A stretch of 64,000 bases of DNA from Paenibacillus_E sp964253085 (GCF_964253085.1 NZ_CAXUQH020000001.1:6386001-6450000), one strand, 5' to 3'; shown: positions 32,898 through 43,629, numbered from the stretch's first letter. The notes: generated by a model not told the origin, from the sequence alone. Program-made: numbers and translations.

Positions 32898-34274
32898 TCA
32901 TAATTTACTTAAACATTGATCTTGAATATCTTCCCAGGTCATTAATAGTCGGGTAATATCTTCTTCGATCAATTCACTTCCATTTTGAATTTCAATAAAT
33001 TCAAGATCGGTAATTGCACGAACTGCATGCTTAGCCCCAACGGGGATCTGCCAAACATCTCCTGCCTTAACAGGAATAATTCTATCATTAATGACAATTT
33101 CACCTTCTCCCTTGGTAAACGTCCATACTTCACTACGTTTGTAATGAATCTGGTAACTTGAATTTTTCCCTTGAAGAACACATATTCTTTTGGTTAGTAC
33201 CTCTTGACATTGATCATGACGAGTATAGTCCAATACTCTATACCACCCCCAACGTCTCTCCTCATACATTGGCCTTTCAACATAATCACCAAGTACCTCT
33301 TTAATCCTTTGACTAGCGCTCTTCTCAGTTACTAGAATTCCATCTGCACTTGCTGCAATTACTATATTAGAAAGCCCAAGAACGGTTACAGGTATATCTA
33401 ATTCATTGACAATATGCGTATTTCTGGAATCACTACTAATGATGCCCTTTCCCATAATATTAGTTGACATCTCTTCAGTTAAAGTATTCCAAGTACCAAG
33501 ATCCTTCCAATAGCCTTCATACGGTACAGCTATAATATGCTTTGTCTTTTCAGCAACTTCATAATCAAAACTTATTTTAGGCAACCTGTCGTATTGTTTA
33601 AGCAGTTCTTCATAATGCGTTGGCAACCCCTTTTCAATGAGCAAAGAAATTATATAGTTAAGTTTAAAAGCAAATACACCACAATTCCATAAAGCTTGGT
33701 TATTATCTATTAAATATTTAGCATGATCTTCTGTGGGTTTTTCAATAAAGTGATTAACCTTAAAGGACGTATTTTGCTCCGACATTTCTTCTGGAATAAT
33801 ATATCCATATTTAGCTGATGGATATGTTGGTTGTACGCCAATAAGTGCTAAATCAGCACTTGAAGACAACAGAGCGGTCTCCAACTGTTTAACTTTTTCA
33901 AAAAATGGATCTTCAACATAGGGGTCGACAGGTAATACAGCGACTATTTCATTTAGACTTACCCCTCGTACAGAATATAGAAAACTCGATGCTAAAGCTA
34001 TAGCAGGGAATGTATCACGTCTTTGCGGTTCTACGATTAATGGAACATTATAACCTAATTGGTTTTGAATCATATCTACTTGTGATTTACTTGTGGTAAC
34101 AATTGATGAATTAATAAGATCCATCGACTTTAGTTGTCTCCATACACGTTGAACCATTGATTCTTGGTGGCCATCATTATTATCCAAAACCTTTAAAAAT
34201 TGTTTAGAACGAGCATCATTAGATAATGGCCATAAACGCTTTCCTGATCCTCCTGATAAAAGTATCAGTTTCAT
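32898..34274 (-). CDS. manC: Mannose-1-phosphate guanylyltransferase (type II, with C-terminal cupin)
   Basis: About 458 residues from MKLILLSGGSGKRLWP. The N-terminal nucleotidyltransferase contains the GGSGKRLWPLS signature and FIEKPTEDHAKYL. The C-terminal ~110 residues form a mannose-6-phosphate-isomerase-type cupin (KAGDVWQIPVGAKHAVRAI). It makes GDP-mannose from mannose-1-phosphate and GTP, possibly also isomerising fructose-6-phosphate. GDP-mannose is the substrate of Gmd, encoded in the same locus. An in-frame ATG four codons earlier (34286) is the alternative start. Confidence 0.93.
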   Translation of the reverse strand: MKLILLSGGSGKRLWPLSNDARSKQFLKVLDNNDGHQESMVQRVWRQLKSMDLINSSIVTTSKSQVDMIQNQLGYNVPLIVEPQRRDTFPAIALASSFLYSVRGVSLNEIVAVLPVDPYVEDPFFEKVKQLETALLSSSADLALIGVQPTYPSAKYGYIIPEEMSEQNTSFKVNHFIEKPTEDHAKYLIDNNQALWNCGVFAFKLNYIISLLIEKGLPTHYEELLKQYDRLPKISFDYEVAEKTKHIIAVPYEGYWKDLGTWNTLTEEMSTNIMGKGIISSDSRNTHIVNELDIPVTVLGLSNIVIAASADGILVTEKSASQRIKEVLGDYVERPMYEERRWGWYRVLDYTRHDQCQEVLTKRICVLQGKNSSYQIHYKRSEVWTFTKGEGEIVINDRIIPVKAGDVWQIPVGAKHAVRAITDLEFIEIQNGSELIEEDITRLLMTWEDIQDQCLSKL

Positions 34275-34415
34275 TCTTATACACATCCTTAACCTCTATT
34301 TAATAAATTAAATTTATAGAAATATCTTCAATAATCTGTTTAGTTTGTACTCAAAAATGAGACTAATTAAATATATGTCTCTTATTTAGTCTTTGAAATA
34401 AAATATAATAATTTA

Positions 34416-35549
34416 TTAACTTTTAAATATCTTTAACAGTCTAATTTTCTTAATGAATGCAACTTTCACAGTATAACTATCTGCTATAGTCCTACCAATT
34501 TGAATAAATGGTAATTCTATATATTTATAAAGAATAAATGCAATTAACAAGCTCATTATAAGACTAATAACCCAGCACAAAATTATAGAATGATTATACT
34601 GATAAAGAAAAGATGTAATACTAATTAATATTGGTAAATGTATCAAATAAAAACTGTAAGATATATTACCAATAAATCTAAAAATATTGTTAGATAATAA
34701 ATTAGAAATTTTATTAATACTAAATCCAATGTAAATGAAAATTGAACATCCTATACCAATGAGATAGTTAATTACTGTATCATCCATTTTTAAATTCGGT
34801 ATACAATACCTAACACTATATAAGATTAAACCAATAAAAAATAAGATAGTGAGCGAAAATTTAGATAGGGTGCGAAAATAATTAGTAATATTCACATAAT
34901 ACTTTGCCATTAAAGCACCTAGTATAAACAAAGGAATAAAGCTAACAAAGTTAATTTGTTTGAGGGAATAACAAATAATAATTGATACTAGCAATAAAGA
35001 TAGTGATCCATATACTGTCCTAGTTTTAGTTACTAAGTATGCAATAAAAGGAAATATAATTGATATTTTCATTTCAACAGCTAACGACCAAATTACTGGA
35101 TTTAATAAATTAGGGTTTAAAGGACCAATTAATAAAATATGTTTAAAAATGTCAGTAAAATAAACTGGTTGATTCCAAAAGGAATTAATCCACATTGATA
35201 AAGTATTCAAACCATTAACATTAAAAAAAAGATTTTTCAAAAATATTGTTATAAATATAACTACCCAGTATGCTGGATATATTCTGAATATCCTTTTCAA
35301 AATAAAAATCACATTTTCTGAAAAGTTAAATTCCTTACGGATAAAAGGGAGTACCAAGCAATAACCGCTTAAAACAAAAAAAAGAATAACTGAAGCAGTC
35401 CCATCCCAAAAAACATGCAAAATACTATGATTAATTAAATCTAGAGAATTATTTAATGGGATTATCCCTACTGCATGCGAAAGAAACACAATTAGAGCTG
35501 CCAGACCTCGAATACTATCTAATTCATGATGCCTTTGTTTCTGCTTCAA
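34416..35549 (-). CDS. Membrane acyltransferase, acyltransferase-3 (OafA/YrhL) family
   Basis: 377 residues with about ten transmembrane helices. ELDSIRGLAALIVFLSHAVG carries the family's Arg and His motif near the N-terminus, and NISYSFYLIHLPIL lies near the C-terminus. Such enzymes transfer acetyl or other acyl groups to sugars of surface polysaccharides at the membrane. Its start overlaps the end of the polymerase gene by 26 bases. It is one of two acyltransferases here (with 37957-39141), suggesting two acylation sites or one acetyl and one succinyl group. Confidence 0.92.
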   Translation of the reverse strand: MKQKQRHHELDSIRGLAALIVFLSHAVGIIPLNNSLDLINHSILHVFWDGTASVILFFVLSGYCLVLPFIRKEFNFSENVIFILKRIFRIYPAYWVVIFITIFLKNLFFNVNGLNTLSMWINSFWNQPVYFTDIFKHILLIGPLNPNLLNPVIWSLAVEMKISIIFPFIAYLVTKTRTVYGSLSLLLVSIIICYSLKQINFVSFIPLFILGALMAKYYVNITNYFRTLSKFSLTILFFIGLILYSVRYCIPNLKMDDTVINYLIGIGCSIFIYIGFSINKISNLLSNNIFRFIGNISYSFYLIHLPILISITSFLYQYNHSIILCWVISLIMSLLIAFILYKYIELPFIQIGRTIADSYTVKVAFIKKIRLLKIFKS

Positions 35550-36843
35550 ATTCCTGTTCTCCTTTTCGTTCCATATTCAAGAATTCCCAAAATGAAGGTG
35601 ATAGAAAAAGTGCTATCCAGAAACTCAATTGAAAAAATGAAAATGTATCAACTTGAAGTAAATTGTATAATAACAACACAGAAACAAATTTATTGAAATT
35701 ATGTTTTGAGTATTTTGCTAATTTGAAGAATATTAAGATAAAGATAAAAACCCCTACAATTCCGGTTTCGGTTAAAATTCTTCCGTACATATTGTAACAA
35801 TGTAAATAAAAATTCTGAAGATAATAATCGGTAACCAATTCGTAATTATCTCCAAAACTTTCATCTACATATGATATATTATTTTTAAAAGCATCCAAGA
35901 AATTACCTAGTCCATACCCCATCAATTGATGATCCTTTATAGCTATTAAAGAAATTATAGATAGATCACTTCTAACTCTACCCGAAGAATCTTCGTAAAG
36001 TCCATTTTGAAACCTACTAAAGAGATCTGTATAGTTTAGCAAATAGAAACCACCTATTAATGTGACTATAGACAATAAACCAAGCAACTTAAACTTTGTT
36101 GTTGTCAACCTTTCTTTATATAAAAAAATGTAAGCAAGAATAAATACTAAAAAATCTAAGATAAACTTTCCAGATAGGCTTATAAAGGATAGCAATAAAA
36201 ATATGCAAGTATTAAATTTTAATAACTTACCTATCTTATATCCCTTAAAATTTAATAATAGAATTATCGGGAAAACTACTAAAAACAGATGAAATCCAAT
36301 AAATGAAGGTTCTCCAAAAGAGAATTGAATCCGGTGTCCAGAATATAAATATCCATAAAATCGAGGTGAAAGGAACAATTGCAGAAAACTTATTATTACA
36401 TCACTTTTAGCGATATAAATATATACAAATTCAATTATTCCAAAAATCGACGCAAGGATATAAGATCCTAATATTATTTTAAACATTTTTAATAGAGCTT
36501 TTTCATCCTTTATATCAGCATAAGCCTTAAAAGACAGATATGTAATTACTCCTCCTAAAAATTCATTTAGTACTTTATACTGATTATCTATGGAATTGTA
36601 TCTTAAATATGAAATATAAAAGCTACATATTATAAGGAAAAGAATGCACGAGAATATTATTAACTCTGTGTTTTTGTATCTTAATCTTAATAACACTGGG
36701 ATATTTAAAATAAGAAATAATAGAAATATATATAAAGACAATGGTTTATTTACACCAAATCCATAAACTCCAAATGGAAATTCATCAAAAGGCAAACAAA
36801 TTAAAGCTAAATAGAAAATAATAACGAATTTAATTTTCATCAA
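35524..36843 (-). CDS. Polysaccharide polymerase (Wzy/O-antigen ligase-like)
   Basis: 439 residues, almost entirely hydrophobic with about eleven predicted helices and a longer extracytoplasmic loop (LFSRFQNGLYEDSSGRVRSD, then GYGLGNFLDAF) typical of Wzy and O-antigen ligase proteins. Sequence is poorly conserved in this family, so the call rests on topology, the loop and position among glycosyltransferases and next to a flippase. It would join repeat units outside the membrane. It overlaps the upstream glycosyltransferase by 4 bases and the downstream acyltransferase by 26. Confidence 0.8.
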   Translation of the reverse strand: MMKIKFVIIFYLALICLPFDEFPFGVYGFGVNKPLSLYIFLLFLILNIPVLLRLRYKNTELIIFSCILFLIICSFYISYLRYNSIDNQYKVLNEFLGGVITYLSFKAYADIKDEKALLKMFKIILGSYILASIFGIIEFVYIYIAKSDVIISFLQLFLSPRFYGYLYSGHRIQFSFGEPSFIGFHLFLVVFPIILLLNFKGYKIGKLLKFNTCIFLLLSFISLSGKFILDFLVFILAYIFLYKERLTTTKFKLLGLLSIVTLIGGFYLLNYTDLFSRFQNGLYEDSSGRVRSDLSIISLIAIKDHQLMGYGLGNFLDAFKNNISYVDESFGDNYELVTDYYLQNFYLHCYNMYGRILTETGIVGVFIFILIFFKLAKYSKHNFNKFVSVLLLYNLLQVDTFSFFQLSFWIALFLSPSFWEFLNMERKGEQEFEAETKAS

Positions 36844-37934
36844 ATTCTCCTTGTGTTATTTTGTAATTTATTATATTGTGCTATGATCTCTTTATTCATT
36901 CTATCGCTAGTAAAATTTTCAATAAAATATTTATACCCATTTTCACCTAGTATTTTAAGTTGCTCTTTTTCGAGTCCTGCAATAATTTTAACTAGCTCAA
37001 TTGTGTTATCCAAACTAAAACTGTATCCATTATAGTTATCAATAACTAATTCTGGTAGAGCTCCTCTATTACTCGCAATTACACATTTTTTATTTTTCAT
37101 TGCTTCAATAGCAACCAGACCAAATCCCTCCCACCTAGATGGTATAACTACGGCATCAAACCGCCTATAGTAAGAATCAATGGAGTTATTTGGTATCCAT
37201 CCAAGTTGATATACATTTTTTGGTAAATCTAGCTCTTGTGTATTATTTAAAACACTAGTACCTGCTAAATAAAGGTCTATATTATTAAAATTATTTTTAA
37301 TAAAAATATCGATTAATATATCTAACCCCTTTTGCTTGTCGAATCTCCCAACAAATAAAAGGTTTATTTTTGCTTCATTTACTATTAAATCAATATCATT
37401 ATTAGAAGTCTCTCTTTTAACTCCATTATAAATTATTACGGATTTAACTGGAGATAACCCAAGTTTTAATGAATTTTCCTGTTCGTGTTTTGAAATGTTT
37501 ATTATAATATCGGTTTTTATTTCCAAAAACCTTTCAATATATAAATATAATAACTTTTTCGGTTTTGGCACATCCATTAAGAATGACCAACCATGGGGAC
37601 AGTAAATTATCTTGATTTTCTTTCTTTTGAAAAAGTATAGTATTCTTACGAAAAAACCAGCAAATGAACAATGAACATGTATTACATCAGGATTAATTAG
37701 CTTAATTTGCTCATTAATCTTCATTATTGCTTTTGGTATACTAGTAATTTTTCTCTCATATGGGTAAGTTTTAATTTTTAAAGGATTAATATTAAAATTC
37801 TTATCCGAACAATTTTCACTTAACAAAACATAAACATCTTCGATATTTGTACTTTCGGCTTGGTATGAAAGTACTTCATCCATATAGGTCGAAATGCCAC
37901 CTTTTACATATTCTAAAATGTGAAGTACTCTCAA
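36840..37934 (-). CDS. Glycosyltransferase, GT4-type
   Basis: 364 residues of GT-B fold. N-terminal VLHILEYVKGGISTYM provides the acceptor-side Gly loop. The nucleotide-sugar domain has NLLFVGRFDKQKGLDILIDI and the E-x7-E motif in PSRWEGFGLVAIEAM. Retaining GT4 enzymes add one sugar from a nucleotide donor to the lipid-linked repeat unit on the cytoplasmic face. Donor sugar cannot be predicted. Overlaps the polymerase gene by 4 bases. Confidence 0.92.
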   Translation of the reverse strand: MRVLHILEYVKGGISTYMDEVLSYQAESTNIEDVYVLLSENCSDKNFNINPLKIKTYPYERKITSIPKAIMKINEQIKLINPDVIHVHCSFAGFFVRILYFFKRKKIKIIYCPHGWSFLMDVPKPKKLLYLYIERFLEIKTDIIINISKHEQENSLKLGLSPVKSVIIYNGVKRETSNNDIDLIVNEAKINLLFVGRFDKQKGLDILIDIFIKNNFNNIDLYLAGTSVLNNTQELDLPKNVYQLGWIPNNSIDSYYRRFDAVVIPSRWEGFGLVAIEAMKNKKCVIASNRGALPELVIDNYNGYSFSLDNTIELVKIIAGLEKEQLKILGENGYKYFIENFTSDRMNKEIIAQYNKLQNNTRRI

Positions 37935-37956
37935 TTATTATTCCTCCATAATATTA

Positions 37957-39141
37957 CTAAACTTTACGTCCTACTACTTTAGATTGTTTTTCTAATGCAT
38001 TTATTAACCTCTTACTTAACTTAGAAGAGGGAATTTCAACTAAATAATAAGAAAAAGATGATATAATACATGTTATTAGTATTGTTAAAATCCAAATTAA
38101 TAAGATATTCAAACGACCATAAAGAATATTGATAAGAGTAAACAAGATAATCAGATGGTACAGATACGTGCTATAAGATATTTTCCCTAAATAAATAATA
38201 GGTTTAAATGTTAGGAATGTTTTTGCGATATTGGATGATATTGATATTAATAAGAATATGGCCGCTCCAGCGCATGCAACCCACTCGTTAAAATAATTAT
38301 TAGTGCAGATTTTCACATAAATTTGAGAGCTACTTAATAGTAAAACAGGCAAATGGGGAAAACTGTATAATAGTAAACCCATCAATAATATAGCGCACTT
38401 TTTAATTCGCTTTAATTTATATAGAGTTTCTACTAAATACATCCTATGTTTTGCAAGTAATGCCCCTATAATAAACATAAATGTATAATGAACAGTTAAT
38501 AGAATGTTATTATTTTCTGTAGGATATAAATACTCAAAAGTAAAACTAATCAAAGATAAAGAGAGGCCGATTAGTAAGCTATATTTCCAATTAAATCTTA
38601 ATATAAACAACATAAGAAAAGGAAAAATTAAAGATATTCTCATTTCATGAACTAGTGACCAAATTACAGGATTAAAAGCATCACTGTCATACTTACCCAA
38701 GAAAACAAGTGAAAAGTGATTAAACAGTAATTTATTAGTTGTAGAGGTTCCCCATAGGCCATTGAACCAATCACTCAAATCTGTAATTTCACTTCTTTTA
38801 AAAAGATCTCTACAAAGGATCCCAACTATTAGAGCAAAAAAATAAGGAGAATAGATTCTAAAAAACCTTTTAATTAAATAATTTAAATAACTAGTTTTAA
38901 TACCATTAAAATATGGAAGTGATAAGACAAATCCACTCAAAATAAAGAAAAGTAAAACAGCTTCATGCCCCGACCATAAAGTATGAAGTGGTGAATACTT
39001 CAAAATATTTATAAAAAATAATTTTTTTTCTTTTCCAGTATCCAATAACATAATAGGTAATACCGCTAATAAGTGACCAAATACAACAGTTAAAGCTGAT
39101 AAGCCTCTTAAAGAATCTAATTGTTCGAATCGACTGTTCAT
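37957..39141 (-). CDS. Membrane acyltransferase, acyltransferase-3 family
   Basis: 394 residues with about ten transmembrane helices. QLDSLRGLSALTVVFGHLLA is the conserved N-terminal Arg/His motif, and YLGKISYSTYLYHLIILFTL matches the family's late helix. Homologous to the product of 34416-35549 but clearly diverged. It probably acylates a sugar of the exopolysaccharide. Flanked within 22-25 bases by glycosyltransferase genes, so it is part of the same transcript. Confidence 0.92.
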   Translation of the reverse strand: MNSRFEQLDSLRGLSALTVVFGHLLAVLPIMLLDTGKEKKLFFINILKYSPLHTLWSGHEAVLLFFILSGFVLSLPYFNGIKTSYLNYLIKRFFRIYSPYFFALIVGILCRDLFKRSEITDLSDWFNGLWGTSTTNKLLFNHFSLVFLGKYDSDAFNPVIWSLVHEMRISLIFPFLMLFILRFNWKYSLLIGLSLSLISFTFEYLYPTENNNILLTVHYTFMFIIGALLAKHRMYLVETLYKLKRIKKCAILLMGLLLYSFPHLPVLLLSSSQIYVKICTNNYFNEWVACAGAAIFLLISISSNIAKTFLTFKPIIYLGKISYSTYLYHLIILFTLINILYGRLNILLIWILTILITCIISSFSYYLVEIPSSKLSKRLINALEKQSKVVGRKV

Positions 39142-39165
39142 TATTTAAATCACCTTATTCTTTCA

Positions 39166-40239
39166 CTAATCAATGAGTTCTCTATATAAATTTAACAACT
39201 TAGGAGCTGTACTTTTGGTAAACAAATACTTTGTTCGTTCCTCCTTATTAAGCGAGATAAGAGGAAGTTTCGATGAATATATATCAAGTAAAATATTTAC
39301 TAATTGTTCTACATTTTCTGCATTAAACATGTACCCATTCTGATTTGGTTCTATAACATGATTCACACCGAGAATATTTGAAGCTATTAACGTATGGTTC
39401 CTTACGATTGCTTCCATTGCAACTAAAGCACCTTGTTCCCACAGTGAAGGCATCACTATAATAGGTATTTTAGAAACTACTTTCCAAGGGTCTTTTTGAA
39501 ATCCCCTGAAAAATATATTTTTTTCTAAATTCTTAGATATAACGGTTTTTTCTAATGTATCTCTAAGTTCTCCATCGCCTATTATCTGAAGATTAACATC
39601 TATACCTTTAGTAACTAATTGTTCTATAGATTGGATTAATATAGGAACACCCTTTTGTTGAGTTAATCTTCCGATAAAAGCTAATTCTAATCGAGAACTA
39701 TTCCCTTCCGGAATAAAGCAAACTTCATCATCTGGAGGTTCCTCAACTCCATTTCCAATTAATACAACGTTAGAATGTTTAGAAGCATTCTCCAAGTAAG
39801 AACGTGATTGTTCGGTTAACGCTATATATCTGTTTGGTAGGGAACAAAATTTTGCGGCTAATTTATCATAATTCCTATTTGGTCCTCCGTGTCCCGTATG
39901 GACAATGGGGTATGAAAATTTGGTTTGTTTTTTTAAAATATATACTAATATCAGTGAATATAAGGAATGTGTATGTATAATATCTGGTCTAAATGATTTT
40001 ATACATTTATATATTTCTCTTAAATTACTCATTATATAAAGTTTATTTGTAAATTTGGGGATATTATATATATTCACTCCTTTACTTTCAAAAAGATCTT
40101 TTCTACGTCCGGTAGTTGTACAAATTGCAACTTCACACTTTAGTTCGTCGATTAGATAACTAGATATATTTAATATTACTTTTTCTGTTCCTCCAATATC
40201 TAAAACAGGGAAAATGTGTAAAACCTTCAAAGTATTCAT
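39166..40239 (-). CDS. Glycosyltransferase, GT4-type
   Basis: 357 residues. VLHIFPVLDIGGTEKVILNI is the N-terminal Gly-rich acceptor-side motif. ELAFIGRLTQQKGVPILIQS and MPSLWEQGALVAMEAI form the donor-binding domain with the E-x7-E signature. It adds a sugar to the growing repeat unit on the inner membrane face. Donor unknown. Confidence 0.92.
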   Translation of the reverse strand: MNTLKVLHIFPVLDIGGTEKVILNISSYLIDELKCEVAICTTTGRRKDLFESKGVNIYNIPKFTNKLYIMSNLREIYKCIKSFRPDIIHTHSLYSLILVYILKKQTKFSYPIVHTGHGGPNRNYDKLAAKFCSLPNRYIALTEQSRSYLENASKHSNVVLIGNGVEEPPDDEVCFIPEGNSSRLELAFIGRLTQQKGVPILIQSIEQLVTKGIDVNLQIIGDGELRDTLEKTVISKNLEKNIFFRGFQKDPWKVVSKIPIIVMPSLWEQGALVAMEAIVRNHTLIASNILGVNHVIEPNQNGYMFNAENVEQLVNILLDIYSSKLPLISLNKEERTKYLFTKSTAPKLLNLYRELID

Positions 40240-40264
40240 ATTAATAATTGATTCCTTTCCTAAT

Positions 40265-41071
40265 TTAATCTGCTACTGGGACTTTATATTTTTCGTACCA
40301 CTTTCTAAACAACCCGTATTTCAATAACTGATCACCAATTGATTTCTTTACACATGAACTAACAAAATAATATAAAGCAGAAATTTTGCCACAACCAAAT
40401 TCTTCTTTTATTTTCTTTGCTTCTTTAAACCCTTTTACATAATTTGCTGATGCTCCGCCTTCTCTCATATTTGTCAGTACTTTATCAACATAAATGAACT
40501 TTTTATTTTTTTTAATTAGTCTTAGAATGAACTCATAATCGCTTGATATTTTATAGTATTTATTGTATAACCCCTCTTCTAAATAACACTTTTTTGTTAT
40601 AAAAGTTGCTGGGTGACATACTGGCATAGTTATAAATCTCTCTTTAACCAAGTTAGACCTGGGAGATGTAATAAACATTTTATTAGAGAAATCATTCACT
40701 ATCCTCATGTTACCATGTATTACATCAACCTCAGGGGACTTTAAATATATTTTAACCACGTCATCTAATGCATAAGATTCAAGATAATCATCTGAATTTA
40801 CGATTCCTATAATCTCTCCAGTAGCCATACTTATTCCTTTATTAAAAGCATCATAGATCCCATTATCAGGTTCACTAATCCACCTAGTTATATAACTTTG
40901 ATATTTCTTGATAATATCCACTGTTCCATCTGTTGAGTTACCATCAATAATAATATACTCTATATTTGTGTATGTTTGAGTTAATACACTATTAATTGTA
41001 TCTTCTATTGTTTCCTTACTATTAAAACTTACGGTTATAATACTTACCTTTGGTAAGTTTTCAATCAACAT
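40265..41071 (-). CDS. Glycosyltransferase, GT2-type
   Basis: 268 residues, GT-A fold. VSIITVSFNSKETIEDTINS and YIIIDGNSTDGTVDII form the nucleotide-binding start. NSDDYLES carries the metal-binding DxD-type motif, and SEPDNGIYDAFNKGISMATG is typical of colanic-acid and capsule GT2 enzymes. Inverting transfer of one sugar to the repeat unit. It is the only GT2 among four GT-B type enzymes here. Confidence 0.92.
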   Translation of the reverse strand: MLIENLPKVSIITVSFNSKETIEDTINSVLTQTYTNIEYIIIDGNSTDGTVDIIKKYQSYITRWISEPDNGIYDAFNKGISMATGEIIGIVNSDDYLESYALDDVVKIYLKSPEVDVIHGNMRIVNDFSNKMFITSPRSNLVKERFITMPVCHPATFITKKCYLEEGLYNKYYKISSDYEFILRLIKKNKKFIYVDKVLTNMREGGASANYVKGFKEAKKIKEEFGCGKISALYYFVSSCVKKSIGDQLLKYGLFRKWYEKYKVPVAD

Positions 41072-41101
41072 AATTAAAATACACCTTCAATCGTCTATTT
41101 A

Positions 41102-42337
41102 TTATTGAGATATTAACTCGTTATATAAGAAACCATATTTATTTGCAACAATATCTAGTGAAAAGTTTGATTCTACTTTTTTTCTTGATTGGATAGATAA
41201 TTGCTTATATTGCGAAATATCGTCCAATACCCACATAATTCCATTAGCCAGATCTTCACTGTCAAATGGCTTAGCAAGAAATCCATTTTTTTGATGATCT
41301 ATTAGATCTGGTATACCACCAATTTTGAAAGCAACTGCTGGAGTACCACATGATAAAGATTCTAGTATTGTATTCGGAAAATTTTCCTGTAAAGATGGAG
41401 CAACAAAAACATCCGCTGCGTTGTAAAGAACTAAAAGGCTAATGGCATCATTAAGCATTCCTACATAATTTGTCTTAAGTCCCAAATCTGGAGCTGATGC
41501 GGGCTCATTAGAACCGAACACAATTAATTCTAGATCATTATAATGCCCATGGCTCTTAATATATTGAAGAGCAGGTTGCAACAAATGGAACCCTTTATTA
41601 TAATCGCTAGTGCTATTTACAGCACCAAATAAAATATACTTCTTATTTTCAGACAGTCCGAGAATATTACGAGCAAGTTTCTTATCGATTGGTTTGAAGA
41701 CATCTGTGTTAATTCCATTTGGTATAACCTCAACCCTAAAGTCTTTAAATATTAAACTTGAACTCGCAGCATTTGCTAACCAGTGACTTGGTGTAACTAG
41801 AGTCAAATTCAAACTTTGCCATGATTGTATTTTTCTCTTTAATATCCAGCTTGATAAATCCTTGTTATTATTGCTCTGCAAAGCGGGACATTTACCACAA
41901 CCAGTCTGATATCTATTACAATCGAATGGTATATGACATCCACCAGTAAAGCCCCAACTATCGTGAAGTGTCCATAACATGGGCTTTTTTATTTTTTCAA
42001 GTTGCTCGATTCGAATAAATCCACCATTAATCCAGTGTAGATGTATTAACGATGGATTAAGTTTAAATATTTTTTTATTAATATTATTGGATAACACGGA
42101 TGCAGAAAATGGAGTGTTTCTTCGTTTAGAATAAATATTTACTAATAACTTATCTATTTCAGACGAAGTATAAGCAATAACTCTCTCAATTGAATTTGGT
42201 TTTATTACCGTTGGTTCATCTACTGAACGAGCTCCAACTAGGACATTAGAATTTATCCCGATAGATCTTAGTCCTTGATGTAAACGATATCCTGCACTCT
42301 GAGTTGAAAAACTAGTGGATAAATGTAGTATTTTCAT
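41102..42337 (-). CDS. Glycosyltransferase, GT4-type (WcaC-like)
   Basis: 411 residues. HWINGGFIRIEQLEKIKKPM, LHDSWGFTGGCHIP and CNRYQTGCGKCPAL form the cysteine-containing N-terminal pattern seen in colanic-acid WcaC-like transferases. PSLQENFPNTILESLSCGTP gives the donor E-x7-E motif. It belongs to the repeat-unit assembly set; donor unknown. Confidence 0.9.
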   Translation of the reverse strand: MKILHLSTSFSTQSAGYRLHQGLRSIGINSNVLVGARSVDEPTVIKPNSIERVIAYTSSEIDKLLVNIYSKRRNTPFSASVLSNNINKKIFKLNPSLIHLHWINGGFIRIEQLEKIKKPMLWTLHDSWGFTGGCHIPFDCNRYQTGCGKCPALQSNNNKDLSSWILKRKIQSWQSLNLTLVTPSHWLANAASSSLIFKDFRVEVIPNGINTDVFKPIDKKLARNILGLSENKKYILFGAVNSTSDYNKGFHLLQPALQYIKSHGHYNDLELIVFGSNEPASAPDLGLKTNYVGMLNDAISLLVLYNAADVFVAPSLQENFPNTILESLSCGTPAVAFKIGGIPDLIDHQKNGFLAKPFDSEDLANGIMWVLDDISQYKQLSIQSRKKVESNFSLDIVANKYGFLYNELISQ

Positions 42338-42343
42338 TGTTTC

Positions 42344-43519
42344 TCATCCTTTAATATGAAGTACATCTTGTAGTGTCTTCTTTAATTGCTTGGAATAATT
42401 GGATATATTAAATATGTCTTTCGCGTAGTTATAAACTTTAACATGCTCATCAGCTATTATTTCATCTGGTAATCTAGAACAATCCTTAATAAAATCCTTT
42501 AAGTATTCTACTCTATAATCATGAAGATAAAATCCACTGTCGATTAGATCAATTCCAGTTTCTTTGGTAATAATCGGTATTAATCCATGATTCATACAAG
42601 TTAATACTGAAGTAGCCATACCTTCAGAGCATGAGGGTAATATCACAAAACTACATGTATTAATCAGTTCTAAAAAAGCATCTGACTGAATATTAACAAA
42701 TCCTAAATCTATGATGTTATGACCTTTTAAATTAATGAATCTCTTCTCATTTTCATGCAATCCGCCAATATACAAATTGCAATCAGGAATCTCTCTAAAA
42801 GCTTCAACTATAACATCAAGCCCCTTGTGTATTGCACCACTTGATCCAAACCATAGAAAATTTTTTTTGGTAGAGTTATAATTTCTTTCCCCATTAATAT
42901 ATTTTCTATTTCTCATTCCTGTAGGTGTAATAGTAAAAATATCTTTTGTATAATTAAATTGACGATATGTTTGTAATGTAAATTTATTTCCAATTAATAT
43001 CCCTATATCTGCAATATTAATGTAATCGTTCTTTAAATATGCATTTGATCTTACATGTTTTAATCTTTTTTTATTTCGCTCATAATAGTAATCCATTCTT
43101 TCTGTTTCTTGTTTTAAAGAAAATTCAGGGTGTGACTCTGTGAGGTATATAATTTTTTTTGCATCTAGATTTTGTTTAGATATTTCATAGAAGGGTCTTC
43201 CTAAACCAAATACAACATCGTATTTCCGATTAATAATTGAATTCAGACCCTTATGATCTTCGCAATGGATCAAATCTATTATATAGTCCATTTCAATAAA
43301 ACAACGGATAATCTGTGAACATTCCGCAATATTTGTGTGTGTATACCAAGTATTTTGATCTCTACTAATTGGATCTGTTATATAGGAAATCAAAACCCTC
43401 TTCTGATTTAATAAAGTTTCATCGAGATTAATATTTTGGAATAAATAATATTTTTTAACATATTTCATCAGTATTCTTGTTAAATTTATTGGTAAATACC
43501 TCTTAATAATTTTTTTCAT
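42344..43519 (-). CDS. Glycosyltransferase, GT-B fold
   Basis: 391 residues. The N-terminal half is diverged and contains YSQ-type acceptor elements (YITDPISRDQNTWYTHTNIA). The C-terminal half has FLWFGSSGAIHKGLDVIVEA and LPSCSEGMATSVLTCMNHGL, the donor-domain pattern of GT1/GT4 enzymes with the second Glu replaced. Starts at ATG 43519 after a 170-base gap that contains an inverted repeat. Probably one of the later sugar-adding steps. Confidence 0.82.
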   Translation of the reverse strand: MKKIIKRYLPINLTRILMKYVKKYYLFQNINLDETLLNQKRVLISYITDPISRDQNTWYTHTNIAECSQIIRCFIEMDYIIDLIHCEDHKGLNSIINRKYDVVFGLGRPFYEISKQNLDAKKIIYLTESHPEFSLKQETERMDYYYERNKKRLKHVRSNAYLKNDYINIADIGILIGNKFTLQTYRQFNYTKDIFTITPTGMRNRKYINGERNYNSTKKNFLWFGSSGAIHKGLDVIVEAFREIPDCNLYIGGLHENEKRFINLKGHNIIDLGFVNIQSDAFLELINTCSFVILPSCSEGMATSVLTCMNHGLIPIITKETGIDLIDSGFYLHDYRVEYLKDFIKDCSRLPDEIIADEHVKVYNYAKDIFNISNYSKQLKKTLQDVLHIKG

Positions 43520-43629
43520 TATAACCCCTAACCATCTAGAATAATGATCTCATATTGATAAAAGGAATTTTGAGGTTTAACATTTATTTTCATTTTAATT
43601 ATTCATATATACTCTTGAGATAATAACAT